Origin: a virus
Strand: one strand, 5' to 3'
IMG/VR virus record: IMGVR_UViG_3300030101_002616
Span: 16,484 to 80,483 of that record
Length of the DNA stretch: 64,000 nt
Both the position numbers and the translations under genes were made by a program. Positions within the stretch are counted from its first letter, which is position 1. Every line of letters starts with the position of its first letter. This document shows positions 1 to 9,116 of this stretch, in pieces. A model generated the notes under the pieces. That model was not told the origin of the DNA, did not search any database, and worked only from the letters and a program-made list of their open reading frames with translations.

Positions 1-41
1 GTATGTACAAACTGGAGATATAGCATAATCTCTTAACATAT

Positions 42-82
42 AAGACTCGCAGGGGACTAGTTTCCCCTGTAGGTCTTTTTTT
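42..82 (+). terminator. Rho-independent terminator at the left edge
   Basis: An inner stem CAGGGG/CCCCTG (50-55 with 64-69) closes an 8-base loop. An outer stem AAGAC/GTCTT (42-46 with 73-77) extends it, and a run of T residues follows (76-82). The T-run lies on the + strand side, so it would end a + strand transcript entering from the left, before the gene at 100. I see no clear Bacteroidota promoter between this hairpin and position 100. Confidence 0.8.
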
Positions 83-99
83 ACAAAAAACAAAACAAT

Positions 100-633
100 A
101 TGAGTTTAATAGTATCGTCTACAGCAGACTGCCAATATATAGTAATTAGAATACCAGCTAACTCTTATGGAGGAGGTAGTGGTTATCAAGGTGGAACTCC
201 TCTAACAGTAAAAGTATCTTTATTAGATAGTTTTTATGAATTTACTGTTGCTACAACTGCATCAGACGTTGTAACACTAGTTTCACCTAATCAGGTAGGT
301 GGTGGAGAGCATGGACTATTTTTAGTAGAAGCTATTCTGGACGGAAACGTTGTAGGAAAAGCAGGAGCATTATTAGCATGTGATGTATTATGCTGTATTG
401 CAAGTAAAATGGAAGAACTATTAGACTGCGACTGCGATTGTAACAAATGTTCAGAACACTTTGTTGAAGCACAAAAAATATTTTTACTGCTAAAAACAGC
501 AGAATCACAATTAGATACATCTTATCTTAATTCACCTACATTAAGTCAAATACACGCTATAATAGATAGCGCTAGAGAAAAATATGAAACTGCCCAAGAC
601 ATGTGCGCTGGCCATTGCGGGTGTAACTGTTAA
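100..633 (+). CDS. Cys-rich structural-region protein of unknown function
   Basis: A 177-residue protein that I do not recognise as a named family. The N-terminal half (about 1-95) is rich in beta-prone and Gly residues. A hydrophobic Cys-containing stretch then leads to a CDCDCNKC cluster near residue 110. A helical segment follows and the C-terminus is again Cys-rich (CAGHCGCNC). The paired clusters could bind metal or form disulfides. It starts 17 bases after the left-edge terminator T-run and ends 2 bases before the large adhesin, so it probably opens or continues the fibre/adhesin operon. A minor virion or adhesin-accessory protein is possible; the function is an inference from position only. 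Confidence 0.75.
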   Translation: MSLIVSSTADCQYIVIRIPANSYGGGSGYQGGTPLTVKVSLLDSFYEFTVATTASDVVTLVSPNQVGGGEHGLFLVEAILDGNVVGKAGALLACDVLCCIASKMEELLDCDCDCNKCSEHFVEAQKIFLLLKTAESQLDTSYLNSPTLSQIHAIIDSAREKYETAQDMCAGHCGCNC

Positions 634-635
634 TT

Positions 636-3600
636 ATGGCAAAGGGATTACAAACTTTTCTTAGTTATAAATACCTAAAAGATGCTTCAGGTATTCAATA
701 TCTTGTACTTATATCTCATGTAAGTAATCCTGTTATTGGTGCTGCAGGTCTTGGAAAGGGTTTTACTTTAACTCCTAAAACTGTAAGTACTTTAAAAGAT
801 GGTAACAGAGAACAAGTATATACTTATACAGGTTCTGGTAATGTAACCGCAAATTTTAAAGAAGGTCAAACTATAACTATCAGTGTATCTGATATTCCAA
901 AAGGCAGTGAACTTGCAGTTCCTTTTGACTCCTTAGAAAGATCTTTTAATTTTGATGTATCATCTGAATCTTTACTTGGGTATGATATATCTGATGCTTT
1001 ATTCTATTCAGAAGGTACGGCTAGCTATAGAGAAAGTTATATACTACCACAATCTAGTAATCCTCATTTAGATACTAGTAGCAGAACAGATTTTTATTAT
1101 ACAGCAGATGGCTCTGCTGCATACATGGGATCTACCAGCCTACAAAACAAATTTTTAAATAATATAGGTTATAGTAATAGAGGATCTGATAGTACTGATT
1201 TAGGTAAATTCAGAGGAGGATCTGATGATAATACTTCAGTTGAATTTACTACTACCCACCAAACTCCAGTTGCCGGACAAACAACTGGTCCTGCAACGCA
1301 AGGGGGTATAGTAGCATTTAGTTTTATACCTAGAACTAGTGCTGTTGATGACACCCCATTACCTATTATTGATGTATGTCAAGATCCTCAAGCTACTAAT
1401 TTCTATTTAACAGGCTGTATAAACGAAGAGTTACCCTGTGTAGATTCAGGAACTACTCATGCTAATGATTGTGAAGGAGTTGCTTTAACAGCAGATATAA
1501 TAAATAACAGCGTCTTAACTAATGGGTCATGTTGTGAATATACAACTGGATGTGAAGATTTTAATGTAGTTATAGGTGATATAACAGCAGCTAATATAGA
1601 CGTAGCAAATGGTACTATTAATATAACAGTATCTGGAGGAACGCAAAATTATACTGCAGTAGTTGGTGCTATAGAACTAGATAATCCAGAAAATTCATTT
1701 AGCACTCAAACTACAAATAGTATTTCTACTGATGAATTTACTCTTAGCAGTTTATTTCCTGGTAAATATAATCTTAGTGTAACAGATTCTACATCAGGTA
1801 CAGCTTGTAATCAAAGAATAGAGTTTATTGTACCACCAAAAGGATCTGATCCTGGTGGTGAAGGAGATTTTGGATGTAAAGATACTAGCTCAGCAATCAA
1901 TCACGATAACTCTGTTACTACACACCAAGATAGACTATGTGTTTTTTGTGATGCTGACTCTGGTTTATTATTTGCAGATTCTACTAATCCAACATTTTTA
2001 GGAAATGCTTTTGTTCCTACTTCTGACAGTCCTATTTTTAATTTTAATAATGCTACAAGCACTCCAGAAGGTGTAAGTATTGAAAATGGTTCACTTACTT
2101 TTCTTGGTGTTCAACTATTTAATGAAGATATTAACTTATCTGAGCCTCCTGCAGTTCATAATTTTAATCCTCTTGAAGAGTTTACTACTGATCAAGCTAG
2201 TATGTTTGATTATCAGTTGTACAGAATTGATTCAGAAGTAGACGGGTTACTGAATGAAATTAATCTTGCTGAATCAGGAAATGTAAAAGCTTGGCTAACT
2301 GCTAATGCAACAGCTGTAGGAAGTGTGGTTCAAACTACGGGTGCAGCACACTCATTTACAAGTTTAGGTCCAGGAACCTATACAGTATTAGTTACATATG
2401 ATGCAGATGGAACTCCAAATGGTGATCCAGAAGAAGAACAATGTTATTATGTACCTATACCTCAAACTGTCTATCAAAGAGGATGTACTGATCCAACTGC
2501 TGATAACTACAACACTGCTTTTGAGTCTGATCCAAATTCATTTTTACCAAGTGAGGGTTGTTTTTATCCGCCCCAAACTTGCAATGATCCAGGAATAGTA
2601 TTTGATGCTGTAGTTTCATGCAATGCAGACGACGGAACTATACAAATTGACTCAATAGATTTTGTATCACTTAATCCTGATATATTAGATGCAGGAGTAA
2701 ATGGGTTTATTGTAACTCAGGATCATGTAAACCCACCATTTGGAGCAGGAGTAATTGTTGCTGCAGGAGGATCTGGATTTGCTGCTCTTCAATATATTGC
2801 GTGGGAACTTTTTTGTTACGATCTTTTTAATAGTAGTATTGATCCTAATATGCATTGGATGAGTTTACCAGTTGGATTTCCTCAAGGCTATGTAAACTCT
2901 GAAGGTGTTGTACCTGCTAGTGGGGCTGGTAACCTTGCAAACATGTATAGAATACTTTCAACAATAACTTTTGCTGATGGAACTGATTTATTTCTTGGAG
3001 AAATAGGTTTAGGTGACCTTTTACCAAATACAGTTCCTTTTGATACTCCAAATCTTGTAAATTATGGTGAAGTAACTTGTGAGCATATAAGTACACACGG
3101 TACTCCTACTTCTGTAACATTTAATTATAACTATGGGGAATATAATGTATATGGAGAAAGCGCATCTTATACACATATTTTTACAATAAGTCAACTAGAA
3201 CAATTTACTGGTTGTTGTGAATTTTCAGAACCTGAACCTGAAGGCTGTACTGATCCTACTGCAACAAACTTTGATCCAGCTGCTATAATAGACGACGGTT
3301 CTTGTATTTACCCTGAACCCCCAGTGGTTCCAGGTTGCACAGACCCTACAGCTACAAACTTTGACCCACTTGCTACAGTCGACGATGGATCATGTGAATA
3401 CATTCAACAAGGTTCTTGGTTACAAGCTGATTGTTTTACTTGTTCTTACAATGAAAACTTTCCTAATGGATTTGAAACCCAAGAAGAGTGTGAAGATTCT
3501 ATTGAGTCTAACACAGACTGTTGTGTTCTTGAGACTTATGTTAATAATGCTGGTGATATTATGGGTACCCTTCCAGTATTAGATACAACTAACTCAAGTT

Positions 3601-5102
3601 CAATTTTTAATGATGTGACAGGATTATGTGACGATCAATCTACTGGTTCGTTCGTTTTTACTTTTCCTTCTGGTTTAAACAACAGTGTATTTAATATGAC
3701 TAGCAATGTATCTTTCTTTTGGAGAGTAGGTACTCTTTGTTGTCCTAGTGTACAATATAGTAATATCTGGTCCGGAGCTCTAACTAATGATTTTGGAGAG
3801 GTTACTGATGCAATTACTAATATGGATACGTCAGATTTAATAGATTTAACTGGTGCAACCCAGTCCATTACTGTGAATGGTATAGAAAGTGGACAATACA
3901 TAATGTGGTTTTATTTCTTTGATATACCTTTTGATGCTACTGGGGCAGACCCAATAAATGGCCTACCATACCAAGATGGTGGACAATCTTGTACTACTTA
4001 CACAGTAAATATTGATATTGGCATAGATGATTGTGATGATAGTATTGTACATGGTTGTACTGATCCTGAAGCAGATAATTATAATGAAAGTGCAACTGTA
4101 GATGATGGAACATGTACATACACAGATATTAATGACGACAATCCTGATGGTGGTGATGGTGGTGATCCAGGAGGTCCTGGTGGTCCTGATGAAGAAGTTG
4201 GTTGTGATTGCGGAGATGGTACATATTCTCCAGCATGTTGTCCACCTACTGCAATTTGTGGATGTCAAGATCCAAATGCAAGTAATTTTAATCCAAATGC
4301 CACTTATTATGATCCAACCGCAGATGGTTGTGGGTGTGAATATGATGGAGATCCTCCATTTGTAGGTGATCCACCAATTACATCAACTGTTTTAGCTTGT
4401 GTTCCTAGAACTATTCATAAATTAATAAGATACAATAATGAGTGTATAGCAAGGGCAGGTCATAGAGTTTATACTAAACATATAACGGGATTAGGCAATA
4501 GTTGTTCTAATATGGAAACTATGAAAATGGTTATTATTAATGATCTTATTAGTAGACTAGGGCTACCTTGTATATTTAATTGTTCAGATAATGATACGCC
4601 TGCTCCAGATACAGCTTCTAATGTTTGTAAAGATAATTGGACTAATAATGGTTCTTTATACTGGAATCCAGCAGATGCAGCAGCTAATATATATAATTTA
4701 GGAATACATGTTAGAAGACCATTTGTACCTAACCCAGGTGGTTTACCAGCACCTATATATGTTGCTATATCTAACTCTGGATTAGACATAGATCCATTCT
4801 CTAACAATTCAGCTAGTGGATGGAAGTTATGTAAAACAGAATCTATAGTAAATGAAAAGAATAATTATTTACCAAACTTTCTTAAATTTGCACACGAGTA
4901 TTGTAAAAATTGTGGAATACCTCCATATAGAATAGATGATACTCTTTCTTCAAGTGTTACAGATACATTTACTACTGGTGGAAATGATATAACAGCAGGG
5001 GGGACTACATTTGATAATACTTCAGATCAAACAGATCTAACAACTCTTGACGATATAGAGGGAAATGAAACAGATAACGAAACAGGAGGTTTATACTCTT
5101 AA
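636..5102 (+). CDS. Large repeat-containing adhesin or tail-fibre protein with GCTDP...DDGSC repeats
   Basis: A 1488-residue Cys- and Asp-rich protein. Short calcium-site-like repeats of the form GCTDPxAxNFDPxAxxDDGSC occur near residues 616, 870, 900, 1140 and 1209, with degenerate copies nearer the N-terminus. They are separated by beta-rich stretches. A Gly/Pro/Asp-rich linker (about 1165-1190) precedes a compact Cys-containing C-terminal region and a Thr/Asp-rich tail. Such repeats are common in secreted flavobacterial proteins. I see no N-terminal signal peptide (the start is MAKGLQTFLSYKYL), which argues for a virion component rather than an exported protein. It sits between the small Cys-rich gene and a fibre-like gene. 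Receptor binding is the likeliest role, inferred. Confidence 0.75.
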   Translation: MAKGLQTFLSYKYLKDASGIQYLVLISHVSNPVIGAAGLGKGFTLTPKTVSTLKDGNREQVYTYTGSGNVTANFKEGQTITISVSDIPKGSELAVPFDSLERSFNFDVSSESLLGYDISDALFYSEGTASYRESYILPQSSNPHLDTSSRTDFYYTADGSAAYMGSTSLQNKFLNNIGYSNRGSDSTDLGKFRGGSDDNTSVEFTTTHQTPVAGQTTGPATQGGIVAFSFIPRTSAVDDTPLPIIDVCQDPQATNFYLTGCINEELPCVDSGTTHANDCEGVALTADIINNSVLTNGSCCEYTTGCEDFNVVIGDITAANIDVANGTINITVSGGTQNYTAVVGAIELDNPENSFSTQTTNSISTDEFTLSSLFPGKYNLSVTDSTSGTACNQRIEFIVPPKGSDPGGEGDFGCKDTSSAINHDNSVTTHQDRLCVFCDADSGLLFADSTNPTFLGNAFVPTSDSPIFNFNNATSTPEGVSIENGSLTFLGVQLFNEDINLSEPPAVHNFNPLEEFTTDQASMFDYQLYRIDSEVDGLLNEINLAESGNVKAWLTANATAVGSVVQTTGAAHSFTSLGPGTYTVLVTYDADGTPNGDPEEEQCYYVPIPQTVYQRGCTDPTADNYNTAFESDPNSFLPSEGCFYPPQTCNDPGIVFDAVVSCNADDGTIQIDSIDFVSLNPDILDAGVNGFIVTQDHVNPPFGAGVIVAAGGSGFAALQYIAWELFCYDLFNSSIDPNMHWMSLPVGFPQGYVNSEGVVPASGAGNLANMYRILSTITFADGTDLFLGEIGLGDLLPNTVPFDTPNLVNYGEVTCEHISTHGTPTSVTFNYNYGEYNVYGESASYTHIFTISQLEQFTGCCEFSEPEPEGCTDPTATNFDPAAIIDDGSCIYPEPPVVPGCTDPTATNFDPLATVDDGSCEYIQQGSWLQADCFTCSYNENFPNGFETQEECEDSIESNTDCCVLETYVNNAGDIMGTLPVLDTTNSSSIFNDVTGLCDDQSTGSFVFTFPSGLNNSVFNMTSNVSFFWRVGTLCCPSVQYSNIWSGALTNDFGEVTDAITNMDTSDLIDLTGATQSITVNGIESGQYIMWFYFFDIPFDATGADPINGLPYQDGGQSCTTYTVNIDIGIDDCDDSIVHGCTDPEADNYNESATVDDGTCTYTDINDDNPDGGDGGDPGGPGGPDEEVGCDCGDGTYSPACCPPTAICGCQDPNASNFNPNATYYDPTADGCGCEYDGDPPFVGDPPITSTVLACVPRTIHKLIRYNNECIARAGHRVYTKHITGLGNSCSNMETMKMVIINDLISRLGLPCIFNCSDNDTPAPDTASNVCKDNWTNNGSLYWNPADAAANIYNLGIHVRRPFVPNPGGLPAPIYVAISNSGLDIDPFSNNSASGWKLCKTESIVNEKNNYLPNFLKFAHEYCKNCGIPPYRIDDTLSSSVTDTFTTGGNDITAGGTTFDNTSDQTDLTTLDDIEGNETDNETGGLYS
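3243..3395 (+). repeat. Tandem pair of GCTDPTATNFDP-type repeats
   Basis: Two adjacent repeat units (starting at 3243 and 3333) encode near-identical peptides, GCTDPTATNFDPAAIIDDGSC and a copy with L and TV changes. At the DNA level they differ at many synonymous positions. More distant copies lie at about 2481, 4053 and 4260 in the same gene. Confidence 0.85.
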
Positions 5103-5116
5103 AATAATATAATAAA

Positions 5117-6637
5117 ATGGCAGAAATAACAACACTAAGTACCCTTTCAAAAACTAGCGTAGCGTCTACAGATTTTTTACTCGTAGCTAACTCTAGCACA
5201 AAATCGGCTAAAAAATTACAACTACAAACGTTGTTTCCAGCAGTGTCTACAGCAGGCACAAGCTCGCAAGAGCTCTATACGAGCGCTACACTAACAAATA
5301 AAAATCAGATTGTATTCAAAGGACTGAAGTCTGCTGATACTAAAGTAACTGTAACTACAGCAAGTAATAACTTAGTAATTACACTAGTAGAAGCACAGAT
5401 AGATCTTAATGCCTGTGATAATAGTAGTGCAGGATTCTTAAAGACAATTAATAACTCAAACTGGAGTGGTACTGACTTAGCAGTAGTAAATGGAGGTACA
5501 GGACTATCAGCGATAACAAAAGGTTCAGTTCTATATGCTAATGATACAGACACAATAGCAGCTACAGCAGCAATGTCTACAAACGGACAACTGCTTATAG
5601 GTAATGCAACTAATGGCTTTCCATCAGTAGCAACACTTACAGCTGGAGCTAATATGACTGTTACTAATGGTGCAGGTACAATTACACTTGCAGCTAGTTT
5701 AGCAAGTTTAGCATCTAATTTAGATACAGGTAGTTTTAATATTGACTTGAATACTAACTACATTAGTGATGATGGATCTGATAGAGGTATATATGTGCAT
5801 ACTAATGGTAAAACAATACTTAATGACTCAGGATCAACTTTAACTACAGGTGAAGCCACAGGTCAGTTAAATATACAAGGTAGTACAGCCACAGCAATTA
5901 CAATAGGTAATACTGCTGCATATCAATCTACGTACACTGTTCAAACCACAACATCAGCATCTGGAACTGCGGGGGCTAATTTAGCTGTAAATGCAGCTAC
6001 TGCGGGTGGTGGAAATATGGATGGTGGTGATTTAAGACTTTCAGCAGGTACTGCTACAGGATCTGGTAATGGAGGTGATGCATCACTATCCGGAGGAGAT
6101 GCAGCATCAGGAGATGCAGGTAATGTATTATTAAGAACATATACAAGTGGAGGATCAATAACTACAGCATTAACTGTAGATACTAATCAAGATGTATCAG
6201 TAGAAACAGGTAATCTATTTGTAAAAGCAAAACCTATTTATGCAAGAGCATCTAGTACGGCAGCATTTATACAATACCAAGGAGCTGAAGCTACTACAGA
6301 TGATGGCACTACAGCAGTATCAGCTGCTAACATATTAACAGGTATTGTAAAATGTACACCTACAGCTGATAGAAGTAAAGCTACAGATACAGCATCTAAC
6401 TTAATATCAGGATTATCTCTAACAGCAGATAACGATAGCTTTGACTTTAGTTTTATTAATTTAACAACTGACGGACAAGATAACGTAACGCTTACAGGAG
6501 GAACAGGTGTAACACTTGTAGGTAATATGGTAATACACGCACAGGATGCATCAGATGATGCAGTATCTATAGGTGTAGGAAGATTTAGAATAAGAAGAAC
6601 CGGTGCTAGTGCAGTAACCATGTACAGAATCGGATAA
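5117..6637 (+). CDS. Tail-fibre-like protein
   Basis: A 506-residue Ser/Thr/Ala/Gly-rich protein. It contains the VVNGGTGLSAITKGSVLYA type of segment that is common in phage tail fibres. This is followed by a Gly-rich stretch (about residues 290-345) with repeated GGD and SGG patterns, then a probable C-terminal beta domain. The composition and the parallel organisation with the gene at 12810 point to a trimeric fibre. The start follows the upstream stop by 14 bases in an A/T-rich leader. It is a relative of the 12810 gene product by layout (NGGTG motif, then GGDL and GGDA repeats), so this phage appears to carry two related fibres. The receptor is unknown. Confidence 0.7.
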   Translation: MAEITTLSTLSKTSVASTDFLLVANSSTKSAKKLQLQTLFPAVSTAGTSSQELYTSATLTNKNQIVFKGLKSADTKVTVTTASNNLVITLVEAQIDLNACDNSSAGFLKTINNSNWSGTDLAVVNGGTGLSAITKGSVLYANDTDTIAATAAMSTNGQLLIGNATNGFPSVATLTAGANMTVTNGAGTITLAASLASLASNLDTGSFNIDLNTNYISDDGSDRGIYVHTNGKTILNDSGSTLTTGEATGQLNIQGSTATAITIGNTAAYQSTYTVQTTTSASGTAGANLAVNAATAGGGNMDGGDLRLSAGTATGSGNGGDASLSGGDAASGDAGNVLLRTYTSGGSITTALTVDTNQDVSVETGNLFVKAKPIYARASSTAAFIQYQGAEATTDDGTTAVSAANILTGIVKCTPTADRSKATDTASNLISGLSLTADNDSFDFSFINLTTDGQDNVTLTGGTGVTLVGNMVIHAQDASDDAVSIGVGRFRIRRTGASAVTMYRIG

Positions 6638-6662
6638 TATTAACCAATTAATTATATAGACA

Positions 6663-7064
6663 ATGAAAGTAAAAATGAAAAATGGTGAGTTTGTTGAATT
6701 GTTCAACGGACTAACAGCAGTACAACAACTAAAAGGAGTTAAGTTTGGATTGTTAGTATCTAAGAATATTAGAGTAATACAAGAAGAACTTAAGGACATC
6801 GAAGAAGCTAGTAAGCCTAGTGAAGAGTTTTTAGAGTTGTCACAGAAGATGCAAGTTCTTATGAACAAAAAAGATGACGAAGCAATAGCTAAGTTAGAAA
6901 AAGAAAATAAAGAACTTGTTGATGCTCGTAAAGAGCAGTTAGCTGAGATAGATAAACTACTATTAGAAGAAACTGAAGTTGAACTGCACGGCATACCAGA
7001 AAACTGTTTACCAACAGATATTACTGGTGAACAAATTATTAACATAGATAAAATTATAGAATAA
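6663..7064 (+). CDS. Coiled-coil protein, possible tail accessory protein
   Basis: A 133-residue acidic/basic protein. It opens with MKVKMKNGEFVELFNGLTAV, followed by a long charged helical region (about 35-110) that looks like a coiled coil, and a short C-terminal segment. The N-terminal form resembles small phage proteins of the DUF1617 type, but only loosely. It is flanked by fibre-like and small structural-type genes, and its stop overlaps the next ATG by one base (TAATG), implying translational coupling. It could be an assembly chaperone for the fibre or a minor virion protein; I cannot choose between them. Confidence 0.65.
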   Translation: MKVKMKNGEFVELFNGLTAVQQLKGVKFGLLVSKNIRVIQEELKDIEEASKPSEEFLELSQKMQVLMNKKDDEAIAKLEKENKELVDARKEQLAEIDKLLLEETEVELHGIPENCLPTDITGEQIINIDKIIE

Positions 7065-7375
7065 TGGCTCAAACAATTTCAGAAAGCTTATTAAAAAATA
7101 CTCTTGATGTTTTAAGTGAAAGTATGTCTCCACAAGTAGTGCATATGATTGATGATACTGTAGAACATACAGGACCATATTTTGCAATAGCTGCATTAGA
7201 AGAATCTGTTATAGATACTTCAGAATGTACTACAAATATCACAGATGCAGCAGCAACAATTACAATACCAAAAGGTATGACTATATATGGTGATTTTGAC
7301 TCTATTGAGTTAGATAGTGGTAAAGTTTTAGCATACGCAAGAAAAGGAATAGTACCTGTAAATGCAGGCGGATAA
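7064..7375 (+). CDS. Small protein of unknown function
   Basis: A 103-residue protein. The first half is helical. The second half is beta-rich with Thr/Ile clusters and ends in a short 'IPKGMTIYGDFDSIELDSGKVLAY' type segment (shown here only as a pattern of alternating beta residues). That C-terminal half resembles small capsid-decoration or fibre-tip modules found in many phages, but no family name can be assigned. Its ATG overlaps the upstream stop by one base. The following 25-base gap is A/T-rich and carries no terminator. Confidence 0.6.
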   Translation: MAQTISESLLKNTLDVLSESMSPQVVHMIDDTVEHTGPYFAIAALEESVIDTSECTTNITDAAATITIPKGMTIYGDFDSIELDSGKVLAYARKGIVPVNAGG

Positions 7376-7400
7376 TATTAAATATTAATAAAAAAAGAAT

Positions 7401-7787
7401 ATGGGAACATTAAGTGTTAAATTAGAATTAATAAGTAGAGGTTTTGGAACCCCTACAAAAATAAGAGTTACAGATCTTATAACTACGACTAATCCTTCAC
7501 AAACTTTGTCTCGTGTAAGTGCAACCACTACAGGAGGTGACACTATCATTCTTCCTAATGCTAATGTAGAACGTTTTGTCTATATAAAACATTTAGGATT
7601 AAACTCAGCAGGAGCAAGAAACGTAACAGATAAATTAAAAGTAGAATATTCTGATGGCAATCATATAGCAGAGCTTAGAGCAGGAGAGTTTTTGTTTTTA
7701 CCTTATGACACAGGTGGATCAGCTCTTTTACAACTAGAAGCTTCTGCAAATACGATACAAGCAGAATATGCATTTTTTACTAGATAG
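7401..7787 (+). CDS. Small beta-rich virion-type protein
   Basis: A 128-residue protein made almost entirely of predicted beta strands: Thr/Val-rich, with 'FVYIKHLGLNSAG' and 'ELRAGEFLFLPYD' segments. This pattern is typical of small phage beta-sandwich proteins (head decoration or adhesion modules), in which an 'aGEflflP' turn is common. No catalytic motif is visible. It ends one base before the start chosen for the outer-membrane-like protein, so it is the last apparent virion-type gene before the exported-protein cassette. Function inferred only from fold-like appearance. Confidence 0.6.
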   Translation: MGTLSVKLELISRGFGTPTKIRVTDLITTTNPSQTLSRVSATTTGGDTIILPNANVERFVYIKHLGLNSAGARNVTDKLKVEYSDGNHIAELRAGEFLFLPYDTGGSALLQLEASANTIQAEYAFFTR

Positions 7788-7788
7788 A

Positions 7789-8835
7789 ATGATTAGAGTA
7801 TTTGTAATATTATTAGTTTTCTTAATGTCTTGTGCAGCACCGAAAGAGTGTTGCTCACAGATTAAAAAAGCTATAAAGTTTTCTACATTCTATGTAGCAG
7901 CGAATGGAGGTACGTCTTTATCTGATAGAGAAGTATATTCTATAAATGGAAGTACACTTTTATATGATACTATTATTACTCCTTATGACTACTCATTATC
8001 TATGGGTATTCGTAAGATACAGAGGTTTCAATATGAAGGTACTTCACCATTTAAAGATGGTACAGAGTCATCATTTAGTGATGCTGCTAGTATAGGTAGA
8101 AACCCTTTTGAGTATTTATTTGAGATAGAATATAGAAGACAGGAGGGTGTAGAGTATTTTGATCAGCATCATTTTATAAGATATGCTAGATCTAAGTGGT
8201 TTACAAAAGCAGAATATATTAAAGATGGTTTTGCAGACATAGAGTATTTTGAGGGTACACACAGACTACGACTGAATGGTGGTAAAAAACTATCATTCAA
8301 CATAGGCGCTGTACAAAGATTAGCAGAGCCGTATGGATATGATCCATTAGAAGAGTGGACTATGTCTACAGGTGATATACACTATACACAACTAGCTATT
8401 GAAGAGGGATATAGTATAGATGTATATGAATCTGAGTATAGAGCACCAGATGGTGCAATTGTAGCAAATAGTGCTGAGGTATGGAATCAGATAGTTATGC
8501 CAGAAGTATTAGAAAATTATGTAGAAAAGAAACGAAATGAACTAGCTAATCAATGGCAGCATTCATTAGTAATAGGTTTTGATTTCTATCACTATAAGAA
8601 AAACTTTTGGTTACACTCTTGGGGTAACTTTATGCCTTACCATTATAATGATGGTGGACAATATTCTTATCATAATTTTAATGATGGAGAGCAGTGGTAT
8701 GATTACTCAGGAGGATTAATATTTGGACTGAAAGCAACAAAACACTTAGGATGTTTTATTGAAGGTAAATACAATAAGTATTGGAATAAAGAATGGTACG
8801 ATTTTAAATTAGGAATTAACTACGTTATATTTTAA
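7789..8835 (+). CDS. Putative outer-membrane beta-barrel lipoprotein
   Basis: A 348-residue protein starting at the ATG at 7789, one base after the upstream stop. An ATG-like extension of seven codons is possible, but it would put a charged stretch before the signal. Residues 1-15 form a hydrophobic export signal ending in LMSC, which fits a lipobox; an alternative cleavage site follows CCSQ. The mature part is rich in Tyr, Trp and alternating beta residues. It ends in a beta strand with terminal Phe (LGINYVIF), the usual signature for insertion of bacterial outer-membrane barrels by BAM. A phage gene of this kind could mask a receptor, exclude other phages or act in lysis. The role is inferred; export and barrel character are fairly clear. 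Confidence 0.65.
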   Translation: MIRVFVILLVFLMSCAAPKECCSQIKKAIKFSTFYVAANGGTSLSDREVYSINGSTLLYDTIITPYDYSLSMGIRKIQRFQYEGTSPFKDGTESSFSDAASIGRNPFEYLFEIEYRRQEGVEYFDQHHFIRYARSKWFTKAEYIKDGFADIEYFEGTHRLRLNGGKKLSFNIGAVQRLAEPYGYDPLEEWTMSTGDIHYTQLAIEEGYSIDVYESEYRAPDGAIVANSAEVWNQIVMPEVLENYVEKKRNELANQWQHSLVIGFDFYHYKKNFWLHSWGNFMPYHYNDGGQYSYHNFNDGEQWYDYSGGLIFGLKATKHLGCFIEGKYNKYWNKEWYDFKLGINYVIF

Positions 8836-8837
8836 AA

Positions 8838-9116
8838 ATGGCAACTGAAATAGGAAAAGACACTAAAATTAAATTAAGTTTAGAAACAATAATATCTTTA
8901 GGATTTGTATTAGTAACTATGACTGGTATGTGGTTTACACTAAAAGGGGAGATAGCTGAAGCAAAAGAATTACCAGTAGCTCCAGATCCAGAAGTAACAC
9001 GTATGGAGTTTGATATGAAAGATCAAATGATACGTAACACTATTATGAATACTCAAGAAGATGTAACTGAAATAAAAGCTACATTAGAAAAGATAGAAGA
9101 TAAACTTTATAAATAA
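8838..9116 (+). CDS. Single-pass membrane protein with coiled coil (spanin- or holin-like)
   Basis: A 92-residue protein with a short charged N-terminus, one hydrophobic segment (about residues 17-36), and a periplasm-sized charged helical region with heptad-like spacing up to the C-terminus (EDVTEIKATLEKIEDKLYK). This topology suits an inner-membrane spanin-like subunit, an antiholin or a membrane anchor for a neighbour. It lies between two exported proteins, and its stop overlaps the next ATG by one base. I cannot tell a spanin from a small holin by sequence alone. Confidence 0.65.
   Translation: MATEIGKDTKIKLSLETIISLGFVLVTMTGMWFTLKGEIAEAKELPVAPDPEVTRMEFDMKDQMIRNTIMNTQEDVTEIKATLEKIEDKLYK

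Noticed and set aside
1-41. Possible tRNA 3' end or promoter at the left edge
   Set aside because: No acceptor-stem partner, T-arm consensus or TANNTTTG element could be found in the 41 bases before the terminator.
3963-4268. A 101-residue - strand open frame rich in Thr and Ile
   Set aside because: It is the antisense of the Asp/Gly-rich codons in the adhesin; composition is low-complexity and no start context or neighbour supports it.
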